Shown here one piece after another: positions 36,031 to 46,803 of a DNA stretch of 64,000 nt. The translations under genes were made by a program, and so were the position numbers. The notes beneath the pieces were generated by a model. That model had not been told where the DNA came from. It was given only the letters and a program-made list of their open reading frames with translations, and did no database searches. The DNA comes from Orobanche coerulescens (Eukaryota > Streptophyta > Magnoliopsida > Lamiales > Orobanchaceae), in NCBI GenBank assembly GCA_033398695.1, contig CM065815.1, forward strand, positions 146,551,001-146,615,000, in the 5' to 3' direction. Position 1 is the stretch's first letter. Every line of letters begins with the position of its first letter.

Positions 36031-36835
36031 CTTCCTTGAGAACTCTTGTTTTTCACTTCTATTTCTATTGTTCCGTCTATAAGCTAGTCTTGCATTTTTT
36101 TTTTTCACATTTTTGCTACATGCACATAACATGCTACTCTACATGATTTAACATTTAGAAAACTACTACGAGACACCTTGTGGAGATATGGCCATTGGTG
36201 GTTTGTTGGAGAGTACTGTTAACACAAACACTTAATGTCCCCTTTTATACGGATTTGCAATGATATTTTTATCTTTGATCTCCTTATAGCTGTTCTAATA
36301 TCTTCTGCATGATGTTGTCGACACTGTTTTAGTATAATGAGACAAGTATAATTAAAAACAAGCATTTGTCATTGAAAATATTCATTGAGATTAAGGACAT
36401 ATGCAATCTTAAAAAAATAAGGTACAAACCGCCTAGGGCTCAGGGCAATTACGAGCCAAGTAGTCACCACATTTAAAAAAATGTGGTGTGTCCGTTGGAA
36501 ATGTTCTAAAAGAATCATAGGAATCCACTATTTTTTATATATTTTACTTCTTTGTATTTTCCTAACACACAGACTGGCCCAGGGCCTAGGCTGAACCCCA
36601 CCTCCTCCCCTGCCCCTCCCTCTCAGATCATGATTATGTACATGAGTACATTTCTAAATCATTATGATTCTTTGGTTTGTTGACCTTGGTTCTATTATGT
36701 GTTACACTTACTTTATCTTTTGTTTGTCTTGCGGAAAAGTTTTCATTACAGGCTTTAATGAGAAAAGGAGAATTTGCCTATTCTATTTGCCCGATTCATT
36801 CTATATAGGAGAATTTCGAGTTGGTCATAAATGAC
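36031..36835. other. CACTA1 interior without recognised genes
   Basis: T-rich sequence between the SMC6 and casein-kinase pieces. No motif recognised. Confidence 0.5.
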
Positions 36836-36854
36836 AAAAGATATCTTTCAGCAA

Positions 36855-37430
36855 GATCGAATTGAGAAAAGCGGGGAAAGGTGGGTTTGGACAAGTGTAT
36901 GTAGGTCGACGAATCAACCCCATCAATCGAATGAAAGAACAGGTTCGGGAGCTGTAGAGGTCTGTACTTTTTCCTGTTATATGCAGCTCTGACACTTGTC
37001 TTGTGGTGTAAAATTCACATTCTATTCTTTCGTTTTAGGTTGCATTAAAATTTGAGCACAAGAGTAGCAAAGGTTGTAATTATGGCCCACCTTACGAGTG
37101 GCAAGTCTACGGGTGAGATTTTGTCTTAGTTTTTTTTTTTTTGTTCCCCTTCATTTTTTGAAATTAAAAGCCACATAGGATAGCTGAAGAGTTTCATATG
37201 TTCTTCTCTAGTGCACTTGGTGGCAGTCATGGCATACCACGTGTACACTTCAAAGGATGCCAAGGTGAATACTATATAATGGTAAGTCTGTGAATTGCTG
37301 CATTTGTTCCAGAGATTTTTTGTCATCTCCTTCTGTATATGTTATGGACTCTACAATACTTGCAGGTTATGGATATGCTTGGCCCTAGTCTGTGGGATGT
37401 CTGGAACAATACCCACACGTTAGTCACCTT
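36855..37430 (+). pseudogene. Captured fragment of a MUT9-like casein kinase I gene
   Basis: Four exon pieces with introns kept: GKGGFGQVYVGRRI (glycine-rich loop, near 36875); VALKFEHKSSKGCNYGPPYE then WQVYG (37040-37112); [20 protein letters not shown] then YIM (37212-37282); and VMDMLGPSLWDVWNNTHT (37365-37420). These match the N-lobe of plant MUT9-like kinases, a casein kinase I branch that phosphorylates histones and light-signalling proteins. A frameshift follows the first piece and the catalytic HRD/DFG parts are absent. Confidence 0.85.
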
Positions 37431-38351
37431 TCGTTGAATGGAATAAGAAGAATTTAGTTTTGTAATCATTGCTTTTCTTTTATAAAGTCTCATTAAACTA
37501 AGAAGACAATGTTGACTTCCGCGAAATATGGTGAATGTTTGGTTGATGTGCAGTCCATTATCTAGACCTGCATGTGTCTCGTAGACATTGTGGAAGTTTA
37601 TTTGATGTTGGCATATTATAGTTATTCCCAATGCAAACTTGTGAATCACGCGAATCTGAATATTTGGCATTTTTGTACGACAATCCGCCGTTTATATATG
37701 AAAGTGTTGTTTATTACTATTATCAATGCTTATGATCTTATGTTATTGAATTGGGATCTTGTGATTTGAGTTTGTTGGATTTTTAATGAGGTTGATTGAT
37801 GTATTTGAGGTTGTGTTGTTGCAATCTTGTGAATTGAGGTTTTTTATTGGATGAATCATGTATTTGTACAACAGGTATTCTATATTTACAAATAGAAAAG
37901 AAATATGCAATGTGGTTATTTACTTCGGATAAAAACGAAGTCGAGATATATAATTAGCGACACAAAATAGAATAAGCGAAGTAAAAGGAGTGTAATGCTT
38001 CGGCTAAACAAATAAAAGTGAAGTAAATGTGGTATCTTTAACTTCGTTGCCTATTAACAAGCGAAGTCGATAACATTATTTCACTTCATCTGTATATATT
38101 TTACTGAAGCGAATACGAAATATACACTTCAGCGATTATAAGATAAGTGAAGTGGAAGGACCTTTTTTACTTCGCAAACCCCCATATTCGGGTTCTAAAA
38201 ACCGAGATAGACTTCGGTTATTACGATATTAGACTTCGCCTAATAAGCGAAGTCTAAAGTATACCTTTAACTACACGAACATAGACTTCGGTAATTATAA
38301 CATTTTTACTTCAGATATTATCCGAAGTCTTTGACGTTTATTGTTATAGTG
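37431..38351. repeat. CACTA1 right subterminal region
   Basis: After a short unannotated stretch, 37920-38351 carries over a dozen ACTTCGGT / GCGAAGT words in mixed orientation, mirroring 31840-32070. Confidence 0.8.
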
Positions 38352-38630
38352 AATGTAGAATCAAATGACGTGAGTTGGAAATGCCGTGAATACTTAATCA
38401 AGTATTTTGGCCAATGACTTAAGAAAATGATATTGACTACGCATATCTTAAGTGGATAGTGTTGAATCGAGGAGATTTAAGGAGAATTGACATGAGAATT
38501 CAAATTTTAGGTCTCAATCTTATGGTTTACTTCACCCTAGGTGGAATTCGTATCTAAGTCCGAAGAATCTTATCCTGGAAAAGCTTGATGTAAGTGTCCT
38601 TCTTACAAAGCGCGCTCCGATACCACATCG
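38352..38630 (-). other. Gy4 leader and primer-binding site (inverted)
   Basis: On the minus strand the LTR edge (38631) is followed by CGATG and the primer site TGGTATCGGAGCGCG (38625-38611), then leader sequence down to the CACTA1 edge. Gag lies on the plus strand, so this block is in the wrong orientation for Gy4 unless inverted. Confidence 0.78.
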
Positions 38631-39038
38631 GTCACGCCCCCACACCGGGGTTGGACGAGAACGCGACAGTTAACGTAATAAATAACATTTGGGATAATAC
38701 ATTCTAGTAAAGCATACATATGCCAGATCTCAGCCCGGTGAACTAAGACTGGTTATTTCATCAAAAAGAAATATTCAAGAGTACAGCGGAATTATTACAT
38801 CAAGTGCAAATGAGTATATCGGAAACCAAAATACATTGTGACACAGGAATAAAAAGAAGCGTTAAAGTATCATCCTAATTCCTTCATCTTGGTAATACTT
38901 TGAGGATGATCTTCACTGGTCGTCAGCATCTCTCTCTTCTTCCTCTTGATTCTCTTCATCTAGTGGGGTTTTTAAAAAACAATTCGAAATGGGGTGAGAA
39001 TAATGGATTCTCAGTGGGGGGTTTCGATTATTTTCTCA

Positions 39039-39086
<48 letters not shown>

Positions 39087-39317
39087 AACAATTTTGAAGG
39101 ATAATATATTTACTCCCACTTTTGAAAATATCTTTGTCTATAGATAGTACAAGTTTTCAAATGAATGTAATGAATTATGGCATGAGTGAACAGTCAATCT
39201 CCGTAGATTGATATTAAGTATGACAACATGTGGCGTCAAGCGCCTACTGAATATTTAGCTTCGGGAGGTTGTCTATGTGACAAAGTCCCTTGGCCTCCTT
39301 ATGACGTCTTAGACCGT
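38631..39317 (-). repeat. Gy4 5' LTR, final segment, inverted
   Basis: Matches the end of the 3' LTR (61803 back to about 61127) on the opposite strand, including the TA-repeat tract (39044-39072 against 61369-61393). Homology stops at ACGTCTTAGACCGT (39304-39317), the inverse of 31731-31744. Confidence 0.85.
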
Positions 39318-39520
39318 CTTGAATTGAGTAATTCCTTTAAAACTCCACTAAACTTCATTATTTTCTTGTATGACGTATTAGCATTGTTGTCACTTTATGT
39401 CATGAGCATATTCATTAAGTCATTAAGTTCATAATCTTGATGATTATTCATGCTTGATTGCCTTTATATCTGATTAGGATAAACCATGACTAGTACTAAC
39501 TTAAACCTTAGTTGGTAGGT
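39318..39520 (+). other. Gy4 leader, proximal part
   Basis: AT-rich sequence between the inversion breakpoint and the first ORF. No coding or structural motif is seen. Confidence 0.5.
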
Positions 39521-40087
39521 ATGGATCTCGAAGTAGAGATGTTAGCTGAGCACATACGTCTGACAGAGAAGGTGAAACTCCTAGAGGATCAGGCCACTCA
39601 CTGGCACGAGAGCTAGGAGGACCAGTTTAGAGAAAAACTGAAAGACCAGGATCGGATCGAGTCACTCGAGCAGAGAGTTCAAACCCTGACAGAAGAGCTG
39701 ATTAGAGCTAAGCAGGAGGCTAGTGCATATCACGACCAGAGGAATGAGGCGATGCAGATACTCGGGTTTCGTCGAGAGGAATGCAGGAGCTTGGAGATAG
39801 CATTGCACGAGCGAAATAAATACGTGATGATGCAAGAGGCCGCCATCCGTAACCTTCGGCATGCATGTTCCTGGTTCGGTTCTCACGTGGAGACACTTGA
39901 AGGTACCACAGCTACGGAGTGCCTGCGACATAGGGAGTTTTCAGATGTGATGAGAGATCGGATGACCGAGTTAGCTGAGTTGCTTCCGGGTTTGCTGACT
40001 ACACCATCAGGAGGGACAATTGCAGTATCCTCTAGCCCTGAGGAGGAAAATCCCGAGGAGGAGCCGATAGAGCCGGGAGAGGACTGA
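39521..40087 (+). pseudogene. Gy4 extra ORF upstream of Gag (coiled coil)
   Basis: A 188-codon frame with one in-frame TAG at 39614. From the ATG it reads MDLEVEMLAEHIRLTEKVKL, then a long charged heptad-like stretch (LEQRVQTLTEELIRAKQEAS), a tryptophan-containing segment, and an acidic tail (SSSPEEENPEEEPIEPGED). It looks like a coiled-coil protein with an acidic C-terminus. I recognise no family. It precedes Gag (40376) in another ORF, separated by about 290 bp that includes a T-rich stretch. It is unusual for a chromovirus-like element to have an ORF here. Confidence 0.55.
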
Positions 40088-40375
40088 GAGTGCTGCTATT
40101 ATGTTCTTATTAGATGTTTTAACCATTTTAATAAATAACGTGATGTACCTTTTTCTTTAAGTACTTTGGACGACGGTTGGGTAGGTTAATTTTCTAATTA
40201 TCCCTATCTGAAACTGTAATTTTCCATGTCCCAATAGACCATCAGAATGTATTATCTACAATGAGATGTTATCCATGTTCTATGATAATGAGATTTAAAA
40301 TAATGTGTGCATGATTAAATTCTTTGTATTTACAACTCAAGCTAAACTAACTATAACAACCGTTAACTGCGATAG

Positions 40376-41400
40376 ATGGCCGACCGACGTGGACGTGGAA
40401 GACCTAGTGCCCAACGTAATAACAATGAGGAACAACTCGGAGGTGATGGAAATCCATTCCAAGGGGACAACAACACTGCCCAAGCAATCACCCAATTGGT
40501 GAGCTTTCTGCAACAACACATTACACCGAACCCGAATGCACCCGAAACACATGATCGGGCATTAGAAAGATTCCTCAGATTCAAACCCCCTACTTTTCTT
40601 GGGGATCCGGATGACACGATAGTTGAACACTGGCTCGAAAGGATAGAGAGTATATTCGCAACCCTATAGTACTCGGAGGAGCAGAAGCTGGCACTCGCAA
40701 CTTTCCAATTGGAGTCTGCAGCTCATGATTGGTGGAAGATTACCAGTGGAAAATGGACGAGGGAAAACAGTGACCGGACATGGGAAAACTTCGTTAAAGC
40801 TTTCCGTGATCAATACATTTCTTAGGCCGCTCGTGAAGCCCGTCGTGACGAATTTTACCATCTTAAGCATGGGGCAATGACTGTCGCCCAGTACGAGTCT
40901 CAATTCAATCGACTCTCAAAATACGCGCCGGGACTAGTGAGCACCGAGGAGGATAAACTGTACAAATTTACACGTGGGTTGAGGTTTACGCTTCAACAAA
41001 GCTTGCTGCCAGTAAGGATGACTACGATGACAGAAGCTGTCGAGGCTTCCAGCCGAATCGAAAATGGGATGAACTAACTGGGACAGGCGAAGGATCGCAC
41101 TGCTGGGAAGTTCAAGAGATCCGCGTCAAACCCATCATCCAGACAACCCCAGAAATTTCAACGCAAGACTTTTGGACTGAATGCCGGAAAGAAGCCCATG
41201 AATAACCTGCCGCCTTGTTCATACTGTAACAAGTCTGGGCATAAAACAGAGGACTGCTGGAAGAAGCAAGGGAAATGCTTACGCTGTGGGGACAATCAGC
41301 ATCAGACTAAGGAATGCCCAAAGTGGGAGACTCAGGGCAACAATCAGTAGAGGAACGCGTCTAAGAAGGATGATCGTAAGGGCAAAGGGAAGGCACCAGC
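40376..41400 (+). pseudogene. Gy4 Gag with zinc knuckles
   Basis: One reading frame from MADRRGRGRPSAQRN through a Gag core (RFLRFKPPTFLGDPDDTIVE, HWLERIESIF, then AHDWWKI, then FVKAFRDQYIS) to CSYCNKSGHKTEDCWK and CLRCGDNQHQTKEC, two CCHC-type knuckles. Four in-frame stops (near 40667, 40823, 41075 and 41348) all sit where glutamine is expected, so each fits a CAG or CAA to TAG or TAA change. No frameshift is needed across the whole stretch. Confidence 0.85.
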
Positions 41401-42252
41401 GAGAGTTTTCGCCTTAGCTGGACAGGAAGCTCCTAACGCAACGGATGTGGTGGAAGGTACATTTCTCGTGTCAAACCACTTTGCGCATGCATTGTTAGAT
41501 CCAGGATCATCACATTCTTTTATTGCACCCCATTACGCACAAAAATTGAATGTATGTATGGAATAATTACCCGTAAGCTTCGAAGTATCCACACCTATGG
41601 GTGCGAGCCAAGAAATGGATTTAGTGTTTACGAATTGCGAGGTAATAATTGAAGGACATTGTTTTCCTGCTGACCTAATTCTCCTTCCCATACTTGAGTA
41701 TGACCTCATACTCGGAATGGATTGACTATCTAAGAACTATGCACAAGTTGACTGTTATTCTAAGATAGTCCGATTCTATAAACCCGATCACCCAGTAGTT
41801 GAACTGCACGGGAATGCTAGGATTAACTCGGCCCCAATCATATCAGCCACGAAAGCAAGGAAGGCCATTTCGAAGGGAGCAACATGATATCTGGCTTTTG
41901 TCATGAACAAACCTAAGAGCAAATCAGAGATCGAAGCGATACCAATAATATCAGAATACCCCGATGTTTTTCCCACGGAACTCACTTCGCTACCTCTAGA
42001 TAGGGAAGTCGAGTTTAGCATCGATATCTTGCCAGGAAAAGCACCTATGGCTAGGACGCCATACCGAATGGCACCACTAGAACTGCAAGAACTGAAGGTT
42101 CAGTTGAAGAAATTGCTAGAGGTTGGATTTATCCGACCAAGCATGTCTCTATGGGGAGCACCAGTGCTATTCGTGAAAAAGAAAGATGGCACACTAAGAT
42201 TATGCATAGATTACCGAGAACTTAACAATATTACTGTTAAGAAACAAGTATC
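41401..42252 (+). pseudogene. Gy4 protease and start of reverse transcriptase
   Basis: Continues the Gag frame: protease FAHALLDPGSSHSFI (relatives have DSGSS; here DPGSS), DLILGMD then a stop in place of tryptophan, then the RT entry [53 protein letters not shown]. Stops near 41563, 41723 and 41886 fit CAA to TAA and TGG to TGA changes. It ends at the Gy5 insertion in the middle of RT and continues at 51518, with a one-base slip next to the junction. Confidence 0.85.
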
Positions 42253-42635
42253 TGTAACACCCCGAGATATTCGGAGTATATTACAGTGTCGTGGACCCCT
42301 ACATGGGACCCACCAGGCTACAACAAGAAAACACCACTCGACTAATCATCTCGGTTAGCGAGGTCACACATTTAAATAATACAACATATAAAGATACGCC
42401 CGGAACAACCGGCGTAATAAACATCAACCGACAATGTAGCAATTTGAGTTAATACAAAATGAAGTTAGAAATGAAAAGCCTAAGTACTCGCGAGTACAAT
42501 CTATAAGTTTATAAATGTAGGAAACAGCCAAATCGAAGTGGATAAATAAAATAAGAAGACTCAAATGCACATGTCAACGACCCTGGACAACATCCTCGTA
42601 CTATCCTAGCGCCTGCTCGTCTGGAAGAACATAAC

Positions 42636-43418
42636 CTGAAATCCATAACAAGAATTTCCCCAAAACGGGTCCCCAAAGGGGTTAGCAATTACGCTAGTAC
42701 AAGTATTCAAGGCAAACCATTCGCTTACACATTTCATAGTACAATGCACCAAATCACTTCAAAAACCAAAAACATACATGTCTTTTTCGAAAACAAACAG
42801 TCAAACAATTTGCCTAGGACCGGGACGAAGCCACGAATCCCACCCGAGGCCTCTAAGGACCCTCCCTGGTTGGCCACATTATAAAGCAAATCACGCACAG
42901 GCATCACCTAGGACCGGGACGAAGCCACGAATCCCACCCGAGGCCTCTAAGGACCCTCCCAGGCTAGCTAGCGAAACAAACTCGTGAATCCAGAGTGAAG
43001 TCATAGATTCGTGGTGTTGGCATTCGCGTAAAGGTTTCGGAAAATACTTGCCTTGAATAATAGACGACGCAACAAATGGAAGGAAAACACCGACGAACGT
43101 TAGGAGCCGATAATCACGAACCTAATGATACGAAGAACACAATCACAACCAATTCTAAACGAATACGGAATTGGAAAACACCCAAAAACCCGCCTACGAT
43201 TTATGTGTATCCGTATCAAAACAACGACGAGGGCGGATCGCAATCAAACCCTCTCGATTACGCAAATATCACGAAATACACCATGAGTTCGTAGGAGAAC
43301 AAGGATGCTAACGAGATTAATCATAATCATCAAGGATTAATTAACAACATGGAGCAAAACGAACAATAGGATCGAAAACCCCCAAATCCCCCAAGGTAGG
43401 GTTCTAAGAGATTTTATC
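42636..43418 (-). other. Putative LTR leader intron (Gy5), donor mutated
   Basis: Exon end AATCAAG is followed by ATAAAATC where related LTRs have GTAAAAC, so the donor has lost its G. The 3' side keeps TTGCTAACCCC/GGGG (about 42669-42687) and TGGATTTCAG|GT ending at 42636. Confidence 0.4.
42815..42965 (-). repeat. Tandem duplication in Gy5 LTR
   Basis: Two copies of CCTAGGACCGGGACGAAGCC followed by ACGAATCCCACCCGAGGCC and TCTAAGGACCCTCCC, with a period near 90 bp. It is inside the putative intron, as in Gy1, Gy3 and LARD1. Confidence 0.85.
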
Positions 43419-43590
43419 TTGATTCGAAGATGAAAGATGGATGATTAGTGATAGGTGGATGATATGATACTTGAATATGCCCTTACAATGGAGTTTGGAC
43501 CAAAATCGGACGAACCCTACCTTCTGTCGTCGCTACCGTCGCGAAGAGAAAAGAGAGATGTGATAAATGAGGAAAAACGGGTCGCTGCCA

Positions 43591-43922
43591 GTTTATATAC
43601 TGGCAGGTGTTACGGCCGTAACACACCCCACATATGGCTGTAACATAGGAACATTACGGCTGTAACCTGACTCTCTTACGGCCGTAACTGGCCTCTGGAG
43701 AGAAACTGGGCAATTTGACGAAAGACACATACGGCCGTATCAAGAACACCATTACGGCCGTATCAATACTTACGGCCGTAACTCAAACATGATACGCCCG
43801 TAACTCAGAACTGGACCAGGAGGCAAGAAACGAAGCCTTGTTACGGCCGTAAAAAGGAATGTCTATGGCCGTAACTCACTAATATTACGGCCGTAATGAA
43901 GCTGGCTTACGGCCGTAACACA
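43591..43922 (-). promoter_or_regulatory. Gy5 TATA box and TTACGGCCGTAA word array
   Basis: Minus-strand GTATATAAAC (43600-43591), then about ten copies of TTACGGCCGTAA and variants (TTACGGCTGTAA, ATACGGCCGTAT) at about 20-35 bp spacing. Confidence 0.72.
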
Positions 43923-44449
43923 GTCTGGGACACCAAACAGTCCAGGACTGAAGTAACTACTCGACGAGAATTAATCGAAAAAGTACCAAGGCGTTACAAT
44001 GACCAACGGATACAATCACCACGGATTTGAGTCAGAAACCAAAACATTACGATGAAGCGTGATTCTGAATGCCCGAAGGCTCAGGAATAACAAGGATAAC
44101 AAGAATACCCTAAACTTAGGGAAATTACGAAATGGCCCAAACGTCCAAAAAATCGCGATACGACGTCGGATTAACAAACCGAAACTCACAACAAGAACAA
44201 CTCAACCATACGAACTCGTGCAACCATAGAAATTACAAAAGCGAACGGGTTATACGAGAACCAAACGTCCAAGTCACACTATACGACGTAAAACAGAATA
44301 ATATCGAAACATCACCAAGGATCGTCCAAACGGAGAAACTCCAAGAATAAAATAGATTCAAAATGTCGACATGGTTACAAGCGAGCTACTAAAAATGAAA
44401 ATACACAAAAACGGGAACATCGAAAAAGAAGAAAAATGCGGATGTTACA

Positions 44450-44486
44450 TTCTACCCCTCTAGAAATAAGTTTCGTCCCGAAACTT
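44450..44486 (-). other. Gy5 purine tract and pre-PPT stem-loop
   Basis: AAGTTTCGGGACGAAACTT (44468-44486), then ATTTCTAGAGGGGTAGAA before the LTR edge. Confidence 0.85.
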
Positions 44487-46803
44487 AAGAAACAAACAAC
44501 TCGGGGTACCTAGCACGCATGCTATCCTCGATTTCCCAAGTTACCTCCTCGACACCATGTCTTGACCACTGCACCTTGACCAAAGGGATAGTCTTATGCC
44601 TCAGTCGCTTCTCACGATGCTCTAAAATCTTCAAAGGACACTCCTCAAAAGTAATATCCTCGGCGACATCAATCTCACCATAATCGATGACGTGACTAGG
44701 ATCTGGGACATATTTCCTCAGCTAGAAAACATGAAAAATGCTATGAACATGACTCAAGACCGGGGGTAACGCCAAATGGTATGCCAACCCACCGACTCGC
44801 TCGAGAATCTCGAAGGGTACAATAAATCTAGGACTCAACTTCCCCTTTTTCCCGAAACGAAAAATTCCTCTCGTCGGCGAAACCTTCAGTAAAACGTGGT
44901 CTCCCACCTCGAATTCCAAAGTTCGACGACGGACATCGGCATATGACTTCTGTCGACTCTGGGCAGTCAACATCCATTCCCGAATTAATTTTATCTTCCG
45001 CCTCGTCTATAGAACGATATCCGGATCGGTTCCGACCATATCGGACGTCTCATTACAACAAATCGGTGATCGAAAACGCCGCCAATAAAGCGCCTCATAC
45101 GGTGCCATCCGAATCGATGCGTGCCAACTATTGTTGTACGTGAATTCGATCAATGGTAAATGCTCCTCCCAGTCGCTACTCCAGTCGAGAGCACAAGCAC
45201 GCAACATATCCTAAAACGTATAGATAGTGCGTTCCGACTGTCCACCTGACTGAGGATGGAAAGAGGTACTCAAAAGCAAACGAGTACCAACGCCACCGCT
45301 TGCCAGAAATGCAATACAAAACGGCCATCACGATCCGAAACAATAGACTTCGGAGTACCGTGAAGCCTCACAATCTGCGCAATAAACACCCGAGCCAACT
45401 TCTCCGGGCCCCAAGTATCCTTGATGCCCAGAAAATGTGCCGACTTGGTCAGACGATCGACAATCACCCATACCATATTCATGCCCGAACTCGATCTCGG
45501 CAAACTCGTAATGAAATCCATCGATAAATCTTCCCATTTCCATTCTAGAACGGGAAGTGACTGCAATAACCCGGCAGGTCGCTGATGCTTGATTTTGACC
45601 TACTGGCAAGTCAAACATCTCGCTACAAACTGTGGGACCTCCTCCTTCATATTCTTCCACCAGAAATTCCTCCTCAAGTCCTTGTACATCTTACTCGAAC
45701 CAGGATGAATGGAGTAAGGCGTAGCATGGGCCTCCCGTAAAATACTCTGTCTCAATTCCAAATTGTTCGGAACACAAAGCCGACTTTGAAATCTCAACAC
45801 ACCATCCTCGTGGATCACAAAACCAGGAGACTTCCCTTTAAGAACATTCTCCCGAATTTGCAGAATCATCGGGTCCTCCAACTGTTTTAGTTTAATTTCT
45901 TCGACCATAGACGACGAAATCTCTAAAGCACAGAGTTGCCCCATGGCTCCAGGCAGCGAAATATCAACACTCAACTCAATCAAATCCCGCTGAAGCATGA
46001 CTTGAGACGTAAGGATCTCAAGTGTCCGCAACGAGACTGGTTTCCGACTCAAGGCGTCGGCCACGACGTTCGCCTTGCCCGGATGATAAAGAATTTCGAG
46101 GTCATAATCCTTAATCAACTCTAACCACCACCTATGCCTCATATTCAACTCCCGCTGAGTAAATATGTACTTCAGACTTTTATGATCGGTAAAAATCTGA
46201 CATGCAGAGCCAAAAAGATAGTGACACCAAATCTTGAGCGCAAAACAACTGCCGCTAACTCCAAATCATGAGTAGGGTAGTTAAGCTTATACGGCCTCAA
46301 CTGCCTCGACGCAAATGCAATAGTCTTGTCGTGCTGCATCAACACACACCAAGACCCTAACCCGAAGCATCGCTATAAACGACAAAACCCTCATTGCCAC
46401 ATGGCAACGCCAAAATCGGGGCTGAAGTCAAACGCCTCTTCAGCTCCTCAAAACTCGACTGCCTCTCGTCATTCTAGACGAACTTCTCGGACTTCTGGAG
46501 CAACTGTGTAAGTGGCCGAGCTAGTTTCGAGAAACCCTCGACGAACCTACGGTAGTAGCCAGCTAAACCCAAGAAACTATGGATCTCCTTCAGATTCTTG
46601 GGCGGCGCCCAATCCAACATTGCCTCAATCTTCTGCGGATCCACACGAACCCCCTCGGCTGAAATCACGTGACCTAAAAACATCACTTCCTTCAGCCAGA
46701 ACTCATATTTTGAGAACTTCGCATAGAGTTGCTCGGTCCTCAAAATGTCTAACACTATTCGCAAATGATGGGCATGCTCTTCCTCGTTCCTCGAATAAAT
46801 AAG
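44487..46803 (-). pseudogene. Gy5 pol: partial RT, RNase H, integrase, chromodomain
   Basis: On the minus strand, from 46803 down: RT after its catalytic aspartates ([55 protein letters not shown]), damaged RNase [19 protein letters not shown], the integrase zinc region ([23 protein letters not shown]), core (WEDLSMDFITSLPRSSSGM, then SDRDGRF), EFTYNNSWHASIRMAPYEAL, SRQKSYADVRRR, and a chromodomain region with [14 protein letters not shown] sequence near 44700. Several frameshifts and stops break it. The RT catalytic FIDD is cut off by Cop1. Confidence 0.87.

Larger units (their letters stand above)
31812..38351 (+). mobile_element. CACTA1, non-autonomous CACTA element with captured host-gene pieces
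   Basis: The ends are CACTAGTAGAATAAACG (31812) and its inverse CGTTTATTGTTATAGTG (38351). The 30-bp terminal inverted repeats differ at three positions. Subterminal regions (31840-32070 and 37920-38345) are packed with AGACTTCGGT, GCGAAGT and similar words in both orientations, the usual transposase-binding repeats of CACTA elements. The flanking trinucleotides (ATA and AAT) do not form a clean 3-bp duplication. There is no transposase. The middle holds fragments of at least four unrelated host genes with introns. Strand is arbitrary. Confidence 0.88.
42253..44449 (-). repeat. Gy5 3' LTR (2197 bp)
   Basis: Sense starts TGTAACATCCGC at 44449 and ends ATATCTCGGGGTGTTACA at 42253. It contains a word array of the TTACGGCCGTAA type, a TATA box near 43591-43600, a putative intron and a duplicated block of about 60 bp at 42815-42965. 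Confidence 0.92.

Noticed and set aside
32744..37430. Functional host kinase, MO25 or SMC6 genes
   Set aside because: All are partial, with frameshifts and missing catalytic parts, and lie inside one CACTA element.
31809..38354. Clean 3-bp target duplication of CACTA1
   Set aside because: Flanks are ATA and AAT. They match only if one end is shifted by a base, so I do not claim it.
38611..38625. Possible tRNA remnants at TGGTATC sites
   Set aside because: Each is only a 12-15 base primer-binding site beside an LTR edge; no tRNA body is present.
43609..43922. Regularly spaced palindromes resembling a CRISPR array
   Set aside because: Plant LTR context, degenerate repeats, uneven spacing and no cas genes; they are U3 promoter words.
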